The notes under the pieces: model-generated
What the model saw: only the letters and a program-made list of their open reading frames with translations
Database searches by the model: none
What the model was told of the DNA's origin: nothing
Position numbers and translations under genes: made by a program
DNA from: Erysipelotrichia bacterium
Lineage (GTDB): Bacteria > Bacillota_I > Bacilli_A > Erysipelotrichales > Erysipelotrichaceae
Direction of reading: 5' to 3'
Length of the DNA: 36,029 nt
Assembly (NCBI GenBank): GCA_030525245.1
Contig: JAUNFB010000002.1
Location: forward strand, 12,720 to 48,748
In this document: positions 1 to 7,781 of the stretch, piece after piece
Layout of the letters: the number at the start of each line of letters is the position of its first letter
Position numbering within the stretch: the first letter of the stretch is position 1

Positions 1-320
1 ATGTCAAAGTACAAAGAGTAGAATCTTTCGGTATTTTTGTAGAATTGTTCCCTAATACCGATGCTATGGTTCATGTTTCTGATTTGCGTTGGGAAAAAGT
101 CGGTAAACCTTCAAGTTTATATAAAGTCGGTGATATAGTTGATAAGGTAATTGTTAAGGAAATTGATGAAAAAGGACGCATTAATGCTTCGATTAAAGAT
201 TTATTGGAGAAACCTGCCGATTATCAAGAACCGATACGCGATTATTCGAATAATAAGATTTTTACCGGAGGTAAATCTTTCAATCATCATCGCAATAACA
301 AGAAAGAGAATAAAGATTAA
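1..320 (+). CDS. pnp: Polynucleotide phosphorylase, C-terminal S1 domain (5' partial)
   Basis: The first complete codon is at position 3 and the frame is open from the window edge, so this is the 3' end of a longer gene. The roughly 105 visible residues form one S1 RNA-binding domain: a GIFVEL strand, then VHVSDL, then VGDIVDKVIVKEIDEKGRIN, then SIKDLLEKP. The GRIN-S-KDLL ending is typical of the S1 domain of PNPase, the phosphate-dependent 3'-5' exoribonuclease of the RNA degradosome. Catalytic and KH domains lie outside the window. A TTG at 45 is an internal codon and not a start. Another S1 protein is possible, but the ending favours PNPase. A strong terminator follows at once. Confidence 0.82.
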   Translation, partial: VKVQRVESFGIFVELFPNTDAMVHVSDLRWEKVGKPSSLYKVGDIVDKVIVKEIDEKGRINASIKDLLEKPADYQEPIRDYSNNKIFTGGKSFNHHRNNKKENKD

Positions 321-347
321 GAGATGATTAACTTCATCTCTTTTTTA
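320..347 (+). terminator. Rho-independent terminator after pnp
   Basis: AGAGATGA (320-327) pairs perfectly with TCATCTCT (334-341) across a 6-base loop and is followed by a run of T. It starts on the last base of the pnp stop codon. Confidence 0.85.
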
Positions 348-457
348 TTTGAGATAATTTAGTGAGTAAAAGAAGTGTTCTTATCGAAAATGTTTACAAA
401 ACAACTGATAATAGATCATATTTAATATACGGGCTTATATTTAAAGAAAAAGTTATA

Positions 458-463
458 TATAAT
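458..463 (+). promoter_or_regulatory. Possible -10 box for the C39 peptidase gene
   Basis: TATAAT at 458-463 in an AT-rich stretch. The hexamer 17 bases upstream (TTATAT, 435-440) is a poor -35, so the promoter call is weak. Confidence 0.3.
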
Positions 464-561
464 ATGTTTATAGAAGAAGGAGTTAAATGCGAGTGGAACC
501 GAGACAGATATCGCATTACATAATGATTATTAAACAATTGAATGAGAAGGGAGGATTTAAC

Positions 562-1629
562 GTGAGAAAATCTTTATCGATTATATTGATAATTGTGTTC
601 TCTTTGTTTGTAAGTGTGTGTCCTGTAAAAGCACAGAATACAGATAAAAGCGGTTATTATTACACTCAAGATGATGCAAAATGTGATGAATATGTATTTG
701 ATGATTTGTGGAGATATCTTAATTCTATCGAGAATATCAATTTAAATGATATTACTGTGGGAAGCGGAATAAAAGTATTTTCGGATATGGAACAGGTAGA
801 AAAAATTATTTATCCGATTTATGAAAATGACAAATTAAAATACACATTTATGGTATTAAATACGGGTGAGGGATACGGAGGATTTTTGTCGGAATGGTAT
901 GTTGATAATCTTTCTTATTTACTATCTCAATCATCAAGTAATGAGCCGTTATTACTTTTTGAAAACCGTAACGAAATATTCGGTCAAATCGGAAATAAAA
1001 AGATGCAGCTTACTGTTGAAGAAAAAGTTATGAGTATAGTTGAAAGAATAGAATTGGAAAGTAATGTTGAAATAAACAGTCAAAACAGTTATGTTGAATT
1101 CAATAAAACAAGTACCAAATCTATGAATCAAACGGTGAGATTAAAATGGCACTCGGATATGACACAAGATGAAGATGAGTATGATTGTGGCATTATTACA
1201 ATGCATAACATTCTTTACAATCAATTTGGGGGAATATATTGGTATAATGATATAGCAACATACATGACAAATAAATATGGAGATATATATCATATAAATA
1301 CATACAGAATGTATCAATACCTTGTAAACTCGTCATTGTCGGCATATAACTATATGCCTAGCAGTAGACCGACATTAGAAAATGTCAAGTATTATATCGG
1401 TTCTTTATCGAAATACATTTATGCCTGTGGTTCAAGACCAATCGAAGATGGCAAAAGAGCAGGACATGCCTTCGCTATTATTGGATATAATGATAATGAC
1501 TTGGTAATATATATAGATCCATACATTGACTATAGTATGACATCTTCACCGAATTATTATACTCTTCCGTGTTATTACGGTGGAACTTTTACCTGGGATG
1601 AAGGTTATATCACAAACATATATGATTAA
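562..1629 (+). CDS. Secreted C39-like (papain-fold) cysteine peptidase
   Basis: The 355-residue product has an N-terminal signal peptide: RK, a hydrophobic core, then cleavage probably after VKA at residue 24. The C-terminal half resembles the Peptidase_C39_2 family. Cys209 lies in DCGIITMHN, His302 in GHAFAIIGYND and Asp319 in YIDPY, giving the expected Cys-His-Asp order. The protein is therefore probably an exported thiol protease, substrate unknown; there is no ABC domain as in bacteriocin exporters. I chose the GTG at 562 because GGGAGG precedes it and it places the signal peptide at the N-terminus. An in-frame ATG at 487, with its own AAGGAG, would add 25 residues. The next gene follows after one base. 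Confidence 0.72.
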   Translation: MRKSLSIILIIVFSLFVSVCPVKAQNTDKSGYYYTQDDAKCDEYVFDDLWRYLNSIENINLNDITVGSGIKVFSDMEQVEKIIYPIYENDKLKYTFMVLNTGEGYGGFLSEWYVDNLSYLLSQSSSNEPLLLFENRNEIFGQIGNKKMQLTVEEKVMSIVERIELESNVEINSQNSYVEFNKTSTKSMNQTVRLKWHSDMTQDEDEYDCGIITMHNILYNQFGGIYWYNDIATYMTNKYGDIYHINTYRMYQYLVNSSLSAYNYMPSSRPTLENVKYYIGSLSKYIYACGSRPIEDGKRAGHAFAIIGYNDNDLVIYIDPYIDYSMTSSPNYYTLPCYYGGTFTWDEGYITNIYD

Positions 1630-1630
1630 G

Positions 1631-2392
1631 ATGAAAAAGATATCGGTTATTTTGTTAGTCCTTATTTTGCTTTGGGGATGCAAAACAAAAGAATATTATA
1701 TTAGTGTATTACACCCGAGAAAAGAGTATAAAATAGTTCCTTCAAAAGAAGATAATGAAATTTTAGCTGAATTGGTTAAAAAATATAATTCAGACAAAAT
1801 AATTCCATATCCGTATGGTGTAACCGGAGGAGTACCTATCTTTATAGTTGATGCTGTCGGGAAAAAAACTTATCGGAACAGTTGTGGAATGGTATCAATA
1901 AATGAAAAAACTTATATTTATGTTGATAACCAAGAGGGAATAGATGATACGGATATTCTTGTGGATATGGTAGATAAGTATAAACCGTTATTGGTGAGTA
2001 TAAATTATTATTCCGGTTCATTTGCGGAAGTTACGGATAATGCAACCGGTAAAAAGGTTAGAATAAATGAAAATGATTGGACCGATTATGCGGAAGGAAA
2101 TGTAAAAATATTGTCGCATTTATCTCATATGGTTAAGGACTGTGGAATATATGAAGAAGATAAAGGTATTGAATCTCCGATACAGGAAGAATACTTGTAT
2201 ACCGTCAATTTGAATAATACGAAAAGGGATTATTATTTCTATATTTCGGAAAATTATCTGTATTTTGAAGATAAAGTATATGTTTTAAAGGCTGATTTGA
2301 TGGCATATGTTATAAAAATAATTGAAAATGACGGATATATTGGTGACGGTCGCATAGGGGTTAATCCTTATAATTCTAGAGACCCTAAATAA
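1631..2392 (+). CDS. Putative lipoprotein of unknown function
   Basis: The 253-residue product starts MKKISV, then a hydrophobic stretch and a lipobox LWGC, with the acylated Cys at about residue 17. It should be anchored to the outer face of the membrane. The rest is hydrophilic, with no transmembrane segment and no family I recognise. A CGIYEED stretch near residue 180 holds one of its few other cysteines. The ATG at 1631 is one base past the stop of the peptidase gene, and an in-frame ATG at 1622 overlaps that stop. Neither has a clear Shine-Dalgarno sequence, which suggests translational coupling. The pairing hints that the lipoprotein acts with the secreted peptidase, which is inference only. 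Confidence 0.6.
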   Translation: MKKISVILLVLILLWGCKTKEYYISVLHPRKEYKIVPSKEDNEILAELVKKYNSDKIIPYPYGVTGGVPIFIVDAVGKKTYRNSCGMVSINEKTYIYVDNQEGIDDTDILVDMVDKYKPLLVSINYYSGSFAEVTDNATGKKVRINENDWTDYAEGNVKILSHLSHMVKDCGIYEEDKGIESPIQEEYLYTVNLNNTKRDYYFYISENYLYFEDKVYVLKADLMAYVIKIIENDGYIGDGRIGVNPYNSRDPK

Positions 2393-2414
2393 TTGAGTGG
2401 TTTAATGCAAGCAG

Positions 2415-2466
2415 AAGTGTGGTTTTGTCAAAAATAACAGATCAATTTGATTAAATCACACTTTTT
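2415..2466 (+). terminator. Probable terminator of the peptidase-lipoprotein pair
   Basis: AAGTGTGGTTT (2415-2425) pairs with AAATCACACTT (2453-2463) with one G-U pair. T bases run to 2466. The loop is long (27 bases), so confidence is moderate. Confidence 0.5.
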
Positions 2467-2504
2467 ATAATGGAACTATACTATATGATTTGACGCAGTT
2501 CTTT

Positions 2505-2533
2505 TTGATGAAACTTGACATATATGATAAAAT
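2505..2533 (+). promoter_or_regulatory. Candidate trmB promoter
   Basis: TTGATG (2505-2510), 17-base spacer, TAAAAT (2528-2533). A TTGACA at 2515-2520 has no good -10 at normal spacing. The start codon lies 17 bases after the -10, so the leader would be short. Confidence 0.35.
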
Positions 2534-2549
2534 AATAATGGTGATGTGA

Positions 2550-3200
2550 ATGCGAATGCGAAAAAAACCTTGGGCAAAGGACATGATTGAAAAAAGAACG
2601 GATTGTGTGATCAATGATCCGGAAAAGATGAATGGTAAATGGTCAAAATTGACTGATGGCAAAGTAGTTGTGGAAATCGGCAGTGGTAAAGGTGATTATT
2701 GGATTGCGATGGCTCATCAGTATCCTGATGACTTATGGATTGCGGTAGAAAAAAATATCGATGCTGCAGCAATTGCTTTGAAAAAAAGTTTAGATAATAC
2801 AAGCAAAAATATGAAAATGATCATAAATGATGCTCAAAATATCGATAAATGGTTTGCTCAGGGAGAAGTTGATCGAATTCATTTGAACTTTTCCGATCCT
2901 TGGCCTAAAAAATCTCACACAAAAAGAAGATTGACTTACGACAGTTTTCTTAAAGCATATGAACATGTCTTGAAAAAGGATGGCAGTATTGTGATGAAAA
3001 CCGATAATGCTAAACTTTTTGAATATTCATTAGCTTCTTTCAGTCAGGCTGGTTGGCTATTGAAAGAAGTAAGCGTGGATTTCCGTCGCGATGAGCATCC
3101 GGAAGATGCGATAACCGAGTACGAAAGTAATTTCATGGCTTTAAATCAGCCGATATATCGAGTTATCTTTGAAAAGAGAACTGATGAAAAAGATGAATAA
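2550..3200 (+). CDS. trmB: tRNA (guanine-N7-)-methyltransferase TrmB
   Basis: This enzyme methylates N7 of G46 in the tRNA variable loop using S-adenosylmethionine. The 216-residue length is normal. The N-terminus MRMRKKPWA is the family opening and fixes the start. The SAM-binding strand and loop are VVVEIGSGKGDYW near residues 40-52. The catalytic signature LNFSDPWPKKSHTKRRLT is complete near residues 113-130, and the late TEYESNF motif is present. The ribosome site is only a weak GGTGATG. The gene begins a three-gene run with a lipoprotein and a disordered protein, each overlapping the gene before it. Confidence 0.95.
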   Translation: MRMRKKPWAKDMIEKRTDCVINDPEKMNGKWSKLTDGKVVVEIGSGKGDYWIAMAHQYPDDLWIAVEKNIDAAAIALKKSLDNTSKNMKMIINDAQNIDKWFAQGEVDRIHLNFSDPWPKKSHTKRRLTYDSFLKAYEHVLKKDGSIVMKTDNAKLFEYSLASFSQAGWLLKEVSVDFRRDEHPEDAITEYESNFMALNQPIYRVIFEKRTDEKDE

Positions 3201-3990
3201 AAAATTATTAATTTTAATAAGTGCTTTATGTTTGTTATTTACCGGTTGTGATTCACAAAATATTAATAAGGAAATTCAACAAGCGGAGAACAGAGCGATA
3301 AGTGCGGATATTGGTGATACTTCAATAAATAACTGTCAAAAAAAATATTATTCATATTATTTGCACATGAATATCGGCAGAGTTTCTTCGGATGAAATTT
3401 CGAACATATTTAAAATAAACGGTAATATTGCCTCTATGTCTTTAGATATCACCAGTATTGTCAACAATTCCATTCTTTTGGATTCGGATGAATATACTAT
3501 AAGGGATATCGGAACATTGGATAATGCTATATACAGTAATTTATCAAGGTATACTGACAGCAGCGGACAGAGTATTCCGTATAAATTATCTATCGCTCCG
3601 AGTGATGACAATAAGTATTTTGTGATGATTCAAACAGGACAATTTATTTTTGTGGCATCGGCAGCTAAAGATAGTTGTGCTCAAACTATTTACGATATGT
3701 TTCTTCTTTTAAGAAGTTGTCAGGTAGAAAGCAAACAATTGATGTTGGACTATGCCAGTGACAGCATTATAACTTATAGTACCAATATTATCACTTTGTT
3801 TGAAGATATATTGCCTGAATCCGGTTACTTGATAGATTATGTTGATAATTGGAAGAATGATACAACTTTTGTGAAAATTGATAACCGCCCAAGTGCCGAT
3901 ACGGTAATTGGGGAAGATAGTGGGTCAGATATTAATGATAATATAGATGAAGAGGGTATAGATTATGGGAAAATTGATCGACAAAATTAA
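3184..3990 (+). CDS. Putative lipoprotein of unknown function
   Basis: The product of about 268 residues opens MKKMNKKLL, a hydrophobic segment, then the lipobox LFTGC with Cys near residue 23. It is predicted to be a lipid-anchored surface protein. The body is rich in Ser, Asn and Asp; the acidic C-terminal end (GEDSGSD, then NIDEEG) looks disordered. I recognise no catalytic motif or named family. The start at 3184 overlaps the end of trmB by 17 bases and has AAGAGA just upstream; ATG 3193 is an alternative. It is followed by another overlapping gene, so the three are probably co-transcribed. Confidence 0.6.
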   Translation: MKKMNKKLLILISALCLLFTGCDSQNINKEIQQAENRAISADIGDTSINNCQKKYYSYYLHMNIGRVSSDEISNIFKINGNIASMSLDITSIVNNSILLDSDEYTIRDIGTLDNAIYSNLSRYTDSSGQSIPYKLSIAPSDDNKYFVMIQTGQFIFVASAAKDSCAQTIYDMFLLLRSCQVESKQLMLDYASDSIITYSTNIITLFEDILPESGYLIDYVDNWKNDTTFVKIDNRPSADTVIGEDSGSDINDNIDEEGIDYGKIDRQN

Positions 3991-4645
3991 TAAGTTATTG
4001 TTTGAAGAAGTGGAAATAGAGACTCAATATGATGAAAAAACCAATAAGGTAAAAAGCAAGACTACTAAAGTACTCCAACAACAAGATAAAAAAGAAACAA
4101 CCGTTAAAAATAAACCGGTTGAAAAATCGATTAATCCGGAACCGGTAAAGGAACAGAATGTTGTTGAAAAGGAAGAACCGACATTTTTAAATGTTACAAA
4201 CAAAGCAAGAGAAAATGTTAAACCGGTCGAGAAAAAAGAAAAAAATGTTTATATTCCGAAGAATGTTATTTCACCTATTTTTGGTGAAAGTAAAGGACTG
4301 TATTCTACTAACAGCAGTTCACTGGATATTGATTATGAGAACGAAGTTAATAGACGCAGCATTATAGGCACAGTATTTTCGCCGATTAACGGAGATGGCA
4401 GCAATGTTCAATCTGTTGCCAATGATCCAATCGATGAGAATATTGCCGCAATGACTATTGATGATTTTATTGTTCCGAATAAAACAGAAACTGTTAAAAA
4501 GAATGATGTACCGACTTTAATGACCAAAAAAGAAAGAGCTGTCTTTCAATATCAACCGTTAGAGAAAGCAATCAAGGAAGAAAAAAATACTTCCAACAAA
4601 AAAGATGCAGGATTAACAATCGAAAATCTAAGTTTGTTTGATTAA
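3965..4645 (+). CDS. Disordered protein with N-terminal amphipathic helix and paired SPI(F/N)G motifs
   Basis: The 226-residue product matches no family I know. Residues 1-17 (MGKLIDKINKLLFEEVE) can form an amphipathic helix with Leu/Ile/Phe on one face, similar in style to membrane-targeting helices such as that of SepF. Residues about 25-85 are Lys/Glu/Pro-rich and probably unstructured. Two related motifs follow, VISPIFGESKG and VFSPINGDGS, about 40 residues apart. A short tail, LTIENLSLFD, ends the protein. There is no signal peptide, so it is probably cytoplasmic or membrane-associated. AGAGGG eight bases before the ATG supports the start. It overlaps the lipoprotein gene by 26 bases. 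Confidence 0.6.
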   Translation: MGKLIDKINKLLFEEVEIETQYDEKTNKVKSKTTKVLQQQDKKETTVKNKPVEKSINPEPVKEQNVVEKEEPTFLNVTNKARENVKPVEKKEKNVYIPKNVISPIFGESKGLYSTNSSSLDIDYENEVNRRSIIGTVFSPINGDGSNVQSVANDPIDENIAAMTIDDFIVPNKTETVKKNDVPTLMTKKERAVFQYQPLEKAIKEEKNTSNKKDAGLTIENLSLFD

Positions 4646-4669
4646 GTGGGATTATTTCTCACTTTTTTT
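4644..4669 (+). terminator. Terminator of the trmB operon
   Basis: AAGTGGGA (4644-4651) pairs with TCTCACTT (4657-4664) with one G-U pair, loop TTATT, then seven T. It overlaps the last codons of cca on the other strand but lacks a T run in that direction. Confidence 0.75.
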
Positions 4670-5854
4670 GATGAATTTTAACAATTCATCACGTTTGTTA
4701 GGAAGCTTGTTTTCTATCACTAAATTCAACAAATTATTCATTAAAGATCCTATCTCTACAGGTTTATAGCCGAAATGCAATAGATCATTGCCGTTTACAG
4801 CTAATTGTTTTAGCTGATAACATTGATTTTGTTGTTCGATTTTTGATAATGCATTTTGATAAAGAGAGAATTGTATTGGGTCAATGTAATTAAGCAGGTA
4901 TTGGAATTTGATTAATTGCTTGATCGCTTTGAATGAGAAAATCGATAGGAATTTTTTAAGTTCTACTTCGGTTAATGGAATAAGTAAAAATTGATTATTT
5001 ATCAAAAAATCTATTTCATTAGTAAGATTTTTATTTAAACTTAAATTTTTGACTTCTTTAATGCCTTGACAATTATGAAAAAATAAAGCCAAACGTATGG
5101 TAAGGTTGTGTTTGCTCTGTACAAGTGCTTCGCAATTGTTTTGATATTGATTAGTGGATATATCGTTTAATTGGGGAAATAATTCTTCAAAAACAGAACG
5201 ATAATCGAGCAATATTTTGGGATGGGATATGGCAACCAAAAGTTTACTGAACTCTTCGGTAATTCTTTCTTTTGACAGAAAATGTAATAAATGTTTGTTT
5301 TTGTTGATGGAATCAGCGGTATTTTCTTCCAAAGAAAAATTCAATTGAGCACAAAAGCGCAGAGCTCTGAGTATGCGCAATGCATCTTCATCAAATCTGC
5401 GATCACTATTGCCGATTGTACGAATTAATTTGTTTTTTAAATCATTTAATCCGTTATAGCAGTCAGTAATTTCTCCTTGACAGTTACATGCAAGGGCATT
5501 GACTGTAAAATCTCTTCTTTTTAAATCATCTTTCAAATTGTCGGTAAAGATTACTTCTTTTGGACGACGATGATTGATGTATTGCCCATCTAAGCGAAAA
5601 GTGGTTATCTCATATTCTTGATTGTTTAAAACTAAAGTAACACTTCCTTCATTTATTCCGTTTGTTATTATTTCGTATTCAGCAAAAAGTTGACATATTT
5701 CCGTCGGAAGAGCATCTGTTGTAAAATCATAATCGTTGGGTGTTTTGTTCAGCAACATATCGCGGACACATCCTCCGATTAAATATATTTGATAGTTATT
5801 TTTAATAAATGTTTCAAAAATGAAATTTATGTCTTCGTTAAATGTTCTCTGCAT
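4652..5854 (-). CDS. cca: CCA tRNA nucleotidyltransferase
   Basis: It builds or repairs the 3' CCA end of tRNAs from CTP and ATP without a nucleic acid template. The 400-residue length suits a class II bacterial enzyme. Motif A is clear: GGCVRD at 27-32 and the metal-binding DYD at 41-43. RRPKEV, DDLKRRDFTVNALA, RRFDEDALRILRALRF and ERITEEF follow in the family order. The start at 5854 gives the right N-terminal length and no later start is plausible. No ribosome-binding sequence precedes it, and the predicted transcription start coincides with the ATG. The gene is divergent from murC and convergent with the trmB operon. Confidence 0.93.
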   Translation of the reverse strand: MQRTFNEDINFIFETFIKNNYQIYLIGGCVRDMLLNKTPNDYDFTTDALPTEICQLFAEYEIITNGINEGSVTLVLNNQEYEITTFRLDGQYINHRRPKEVIFTDNLKDDLKRRDFTVNALACNCQGEITDCYNGLNDLKNKLIRTIGNSDRRFDEDALRILRALRFCAQLNFSLEENTADSINKNKHLLHFLSKERITEEFSKLLVAISHPKILLDYRSVFEELFPQLNDISTNQYQNNCEALVQSKHNLTIRLALFFHNCQGIKEVKNLSLNKNLTNEIDFLINNQFLLIPLTEVELKKFLSIFSFKAIKQLIKFQYLLNYIDPIQFSLYQNALSKIEQQNQCYQLKQLAVNGNDLLHFGYKPVEIGSLMNNLLNLVIENKLPNKRDELLKFIKKSEK

Positions 5855-5860
5855 AACAAT

Positions 5861-5889
5861 ATTATAAGAGATTATGAAGGTATTTTTAA
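5861..5889 (-). promoter_or_regulatory. cca promoter, probably giving a leaderless transcript
   Basis: On the minus strand: TTAAAA (5889-5884), 17-base spacer, TATAAT (5866-5861). Only six bases separate the -10 box from the ATG at 5854, so transcription should start at or next to the start codon. Confidence 0.6.
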
Positions 5890-5921
5890 GGGGGAAGGTT
5901 TATTTTATTTTGAAAAGTAAG

Positions 5922-5927
5922 TATAAT
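5922..5927 (+). promoter_or_regulatory. murC promoter -10 box
   Basis: TATAAT at 5922-5927 with a weak -35 (TTTATT, 5899-5904) at 17 bases. AGAGG (5937-5941) sits seven bases before the murC ATG. Confidence 0.5.
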
Positions 5928-5948
5928 TAAATAGATAGAGGCAGTGAT

Positions 5949-7322
5949 ATGAAAAAGTTAAATCAAGAAGATCAATTATTATTAAGTGTAAAAAAAATTC
6001 ATATGATCGGTATCGGTGGTTCCGGTATGTGTCCTTTAGCGGAAATTCTAAACAATAAAGGATATGAAATCAGCGGTTCCGACAATAATGAATCCGATCC
6101 GTTGAAAAGGGTAAGAAAATTCGCTAAAGTTTCTTTAGGTCATAAAGCAGAAAATGTTGATGGTGCTCAATTGGTTATTTATTCGGCAGCTATCAGTAAA
6201 GATAATCCTGAACTTGTCCGGGCAAGGCAATTAAATATTCCTATAATGGAAAGAAGCCATGTCTTAGGTACTTTAAGCAGGATGTATGATAATGTAATCG
6301 GAGTCAGCGGAACTCATGGCAAAACAACGACAACAAGTTTGTTGACACAGATATTGATTTACGGCAAAAAGGATCCCAGCGCAATTATCGGCGGTAAATT
6401 ACCTTTGATTGATCATTATGGAATTGTCGGTAATTCGGATATTTTGGTGGTTGAAGCTTGCGAATTTGCGGATACATTTTTGCAATTGTCTCAAGATATC
6501 GCTGTTTTATTGAATATAGACAATGATCATTTGGATTATTTTAAAACAATGGATAATTTGGTTGCATCTTTTCATAAATATGTTGCCAAAGCGAAAAAAG
6601 TTTTTGTTAATGGCGATGATAAATTGTCGTTAGAGGCTGTTAAGGATATTTCAGCAGAAATAATTACTTTTGGTAACAGTGCTCATGATGATTATAATTT
6701 TCAAAATGTTCACAGGGGACAATACGGCTATTGTTTTGACGCCTATTATCATAACGATTTAATCGCTTCATTCCAATTACATATACCGGGAAAACATAAC
6801 TTGTACAATGCGATGGCAGCTATAAGTGTGGCTCATTGCTTAAATGTAGACAGCAAAGATATAGCGGCTGCGATAACTGATTTTAAGGGTGCTGCTAGGC
6901 GTTTTGAATTCATCGGTGATTTCGGTTTTGTTTTAGCGGATGATTATGGACATCATCCATCAGAAATCAAAGCAACGCTGACAGCCGCTAAAGAATTGAA
7001 TTACAAAAGGGTAGTAGCAATATTTCAACCTTTTACTTTCTCACGTACAGCCATGTTAAAAAAAGAATTTGCGGATGTTTTAAGTATTGCCGATGAAGTT
7101 ATATTAACGGAAATAATGGGTTCAAGAGAGGTCAATACTTATAATATTTATTCTAAAGATTTGGCACAATTGATAAAAGTTCCTTGTCGGATTATTCCTG
7201 ATTTTGCCGATATCCGTGATTATATTATTTCGACATGTAAAAAAGGTGATTTGGTAATCACCTTAGGCTGTGGGGATATTTATAAAGTTGATCATTTGAT
7301 TGAAGATTATTTTCGTAAATAA
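5949..7322 (+). CDS. murC: UDP-N-acetylmuramate--L-alanine ligase MurC
   Basis: MurC adds L-alanine to UDP-MurNAc with ATP, the first amino acid step of cytoplasmic peptidoglycan precursor synthesis. The length is 457 residues. The N-terminal Rossmann-like domain shows GIGGSGM at 21-27. The ATP-binding loop GTHGKTT is at 121-127. The central ligase region contains VVEACEFADTFL and the NIDNDHLDYF motif. The C-terminal domain has ADDYGHHPSEI and QPFTFSRT. All hallmark residues are present. AGAGG with good spacing supports the start. The gene appears to be transcribed alone, ending at a terminator placed inside the opposing zinc-ribbon gene. Confidence 0.96.
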   Translation: MKKLNQEDQLLLSVKKIHMIGIGGSGMCPLAEILNNKGYEISGSDNNESDPLKRVRKFAKVSLGHKAENVDGAQLVIYSAAISKDNPELVRARQLNIPIMERSHVLGTLSRMYDNVIGVSGTHGKTTTTSLLTQILIYGKKDPSAIIGGKLPLIDHYGIVGNSDILVVEACEFADTFLQLSQDIAVLLNIDNDHLDYFKTMDNLVASFHKYVAKAKKVFVNGDDKLSLEAVKDISAEIITFGNSAHDDYNFQNVHRGQYGYCFDAYYHNDLIASFQLHIPGKHNLYNAMAAISVAHCLNVDSKDIAAAITDFKGAARRFEFIGDFGFVLADDYGHHPSEIKATLTAAKELNYKRVVAIFQPFTFSRTAMLKKEFADVLSIADEVILTEIMGSREVNTYNIYSKDLAQLIKVPCRIIPDFADIRDYIISTCKKGDLVITLGCGDIYKVDHLIEDYFRK

Positions 7323-7331
7323 AAAGCAACT

Positions 7332-7769
7332 TTAAATTCGAACATTAAAATCTTGATGGCAATTAGGACAACATACTGTGTGTTGTCCTTTTTTATTTTT
7401 TAATCGTAATATTTTTTTACAATTAGGACATTTACGATAACGATATTCTTTTCTGTCTTTGAATTTTTTAACTTGTAAGTTGATATAACTTTTGATTTTA
7501 CCGGATATATTTAAATATATTTGATTTTCCTTAGCTCTTTGAGAATACTTTTTAGAAAAAGGACGTAAACCGTTAAGAATCATCAGTGTTAAAGTCACAA
7601 TGTAGAGATAAGAGTTTCTCAAAAACAGTTGAAGTATCAACAATATCATTGTGAAATACATTCCAAAGCGGTACAGCTGATCTACACCGTATCTTCCGGA
7701 CATAAAACGTTGAGTTTTTCCGGCTAAATTGTAAAAGAAATTTTGCATTTTATATTTAAATTTGTTCAT
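7332..7769 (-). CDS. Membrane protein with C-terminal zinc ribbon
   Basis: The 145-residue product has a basic N-terminus including FMSGRYGVDQL, two predicted membrane helices between about residues 37 and 68, a Lys/Arg-rich linker and a C-terminal zinc ribbon, CPNC then CPNC near residues 114-138. This build occurs widely in Bacillota as an uncharacterised zinc-ribbon protein. The ribbon probably faces the cytoplasm, which is inferred from the positive charges. GGAGG six to seven bases ahead of the ATG supports the start and lies just past the stop of the J-domain gene. It is the last gene of the DUF5685 operon. Its 3' end contains the terminator of murC on the other strand. Confidence 0.7.
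   Translation of the reverse strand: MNKFKYKMQNFFYNLAGKTQRFMSGRYGVDQLYRFGMYFTMILLILQLFLRNSYLYIVTLTLMILNGLRPFSKKYSQRAKENQIYLNISGKIKSYINLQVKKFKDRKEYRYRKCPNCKKILRLKNKKGQHTVCCPNCHQDFNVRI
7366..7394 (+). terminator. murC terminator inside the convergent gene
   Basis: GGACAACA (7366-7373) and TGTTGTCC (7381-7388) form a perfect eight-pair stem followed by TTTTTT. It lies within the zinc-ribbon coding sequence on the other strand, about 45 bases past the murC stop. Confidence 0.85.
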
Positions 7770-7781
7770 AAATAACCTCCG

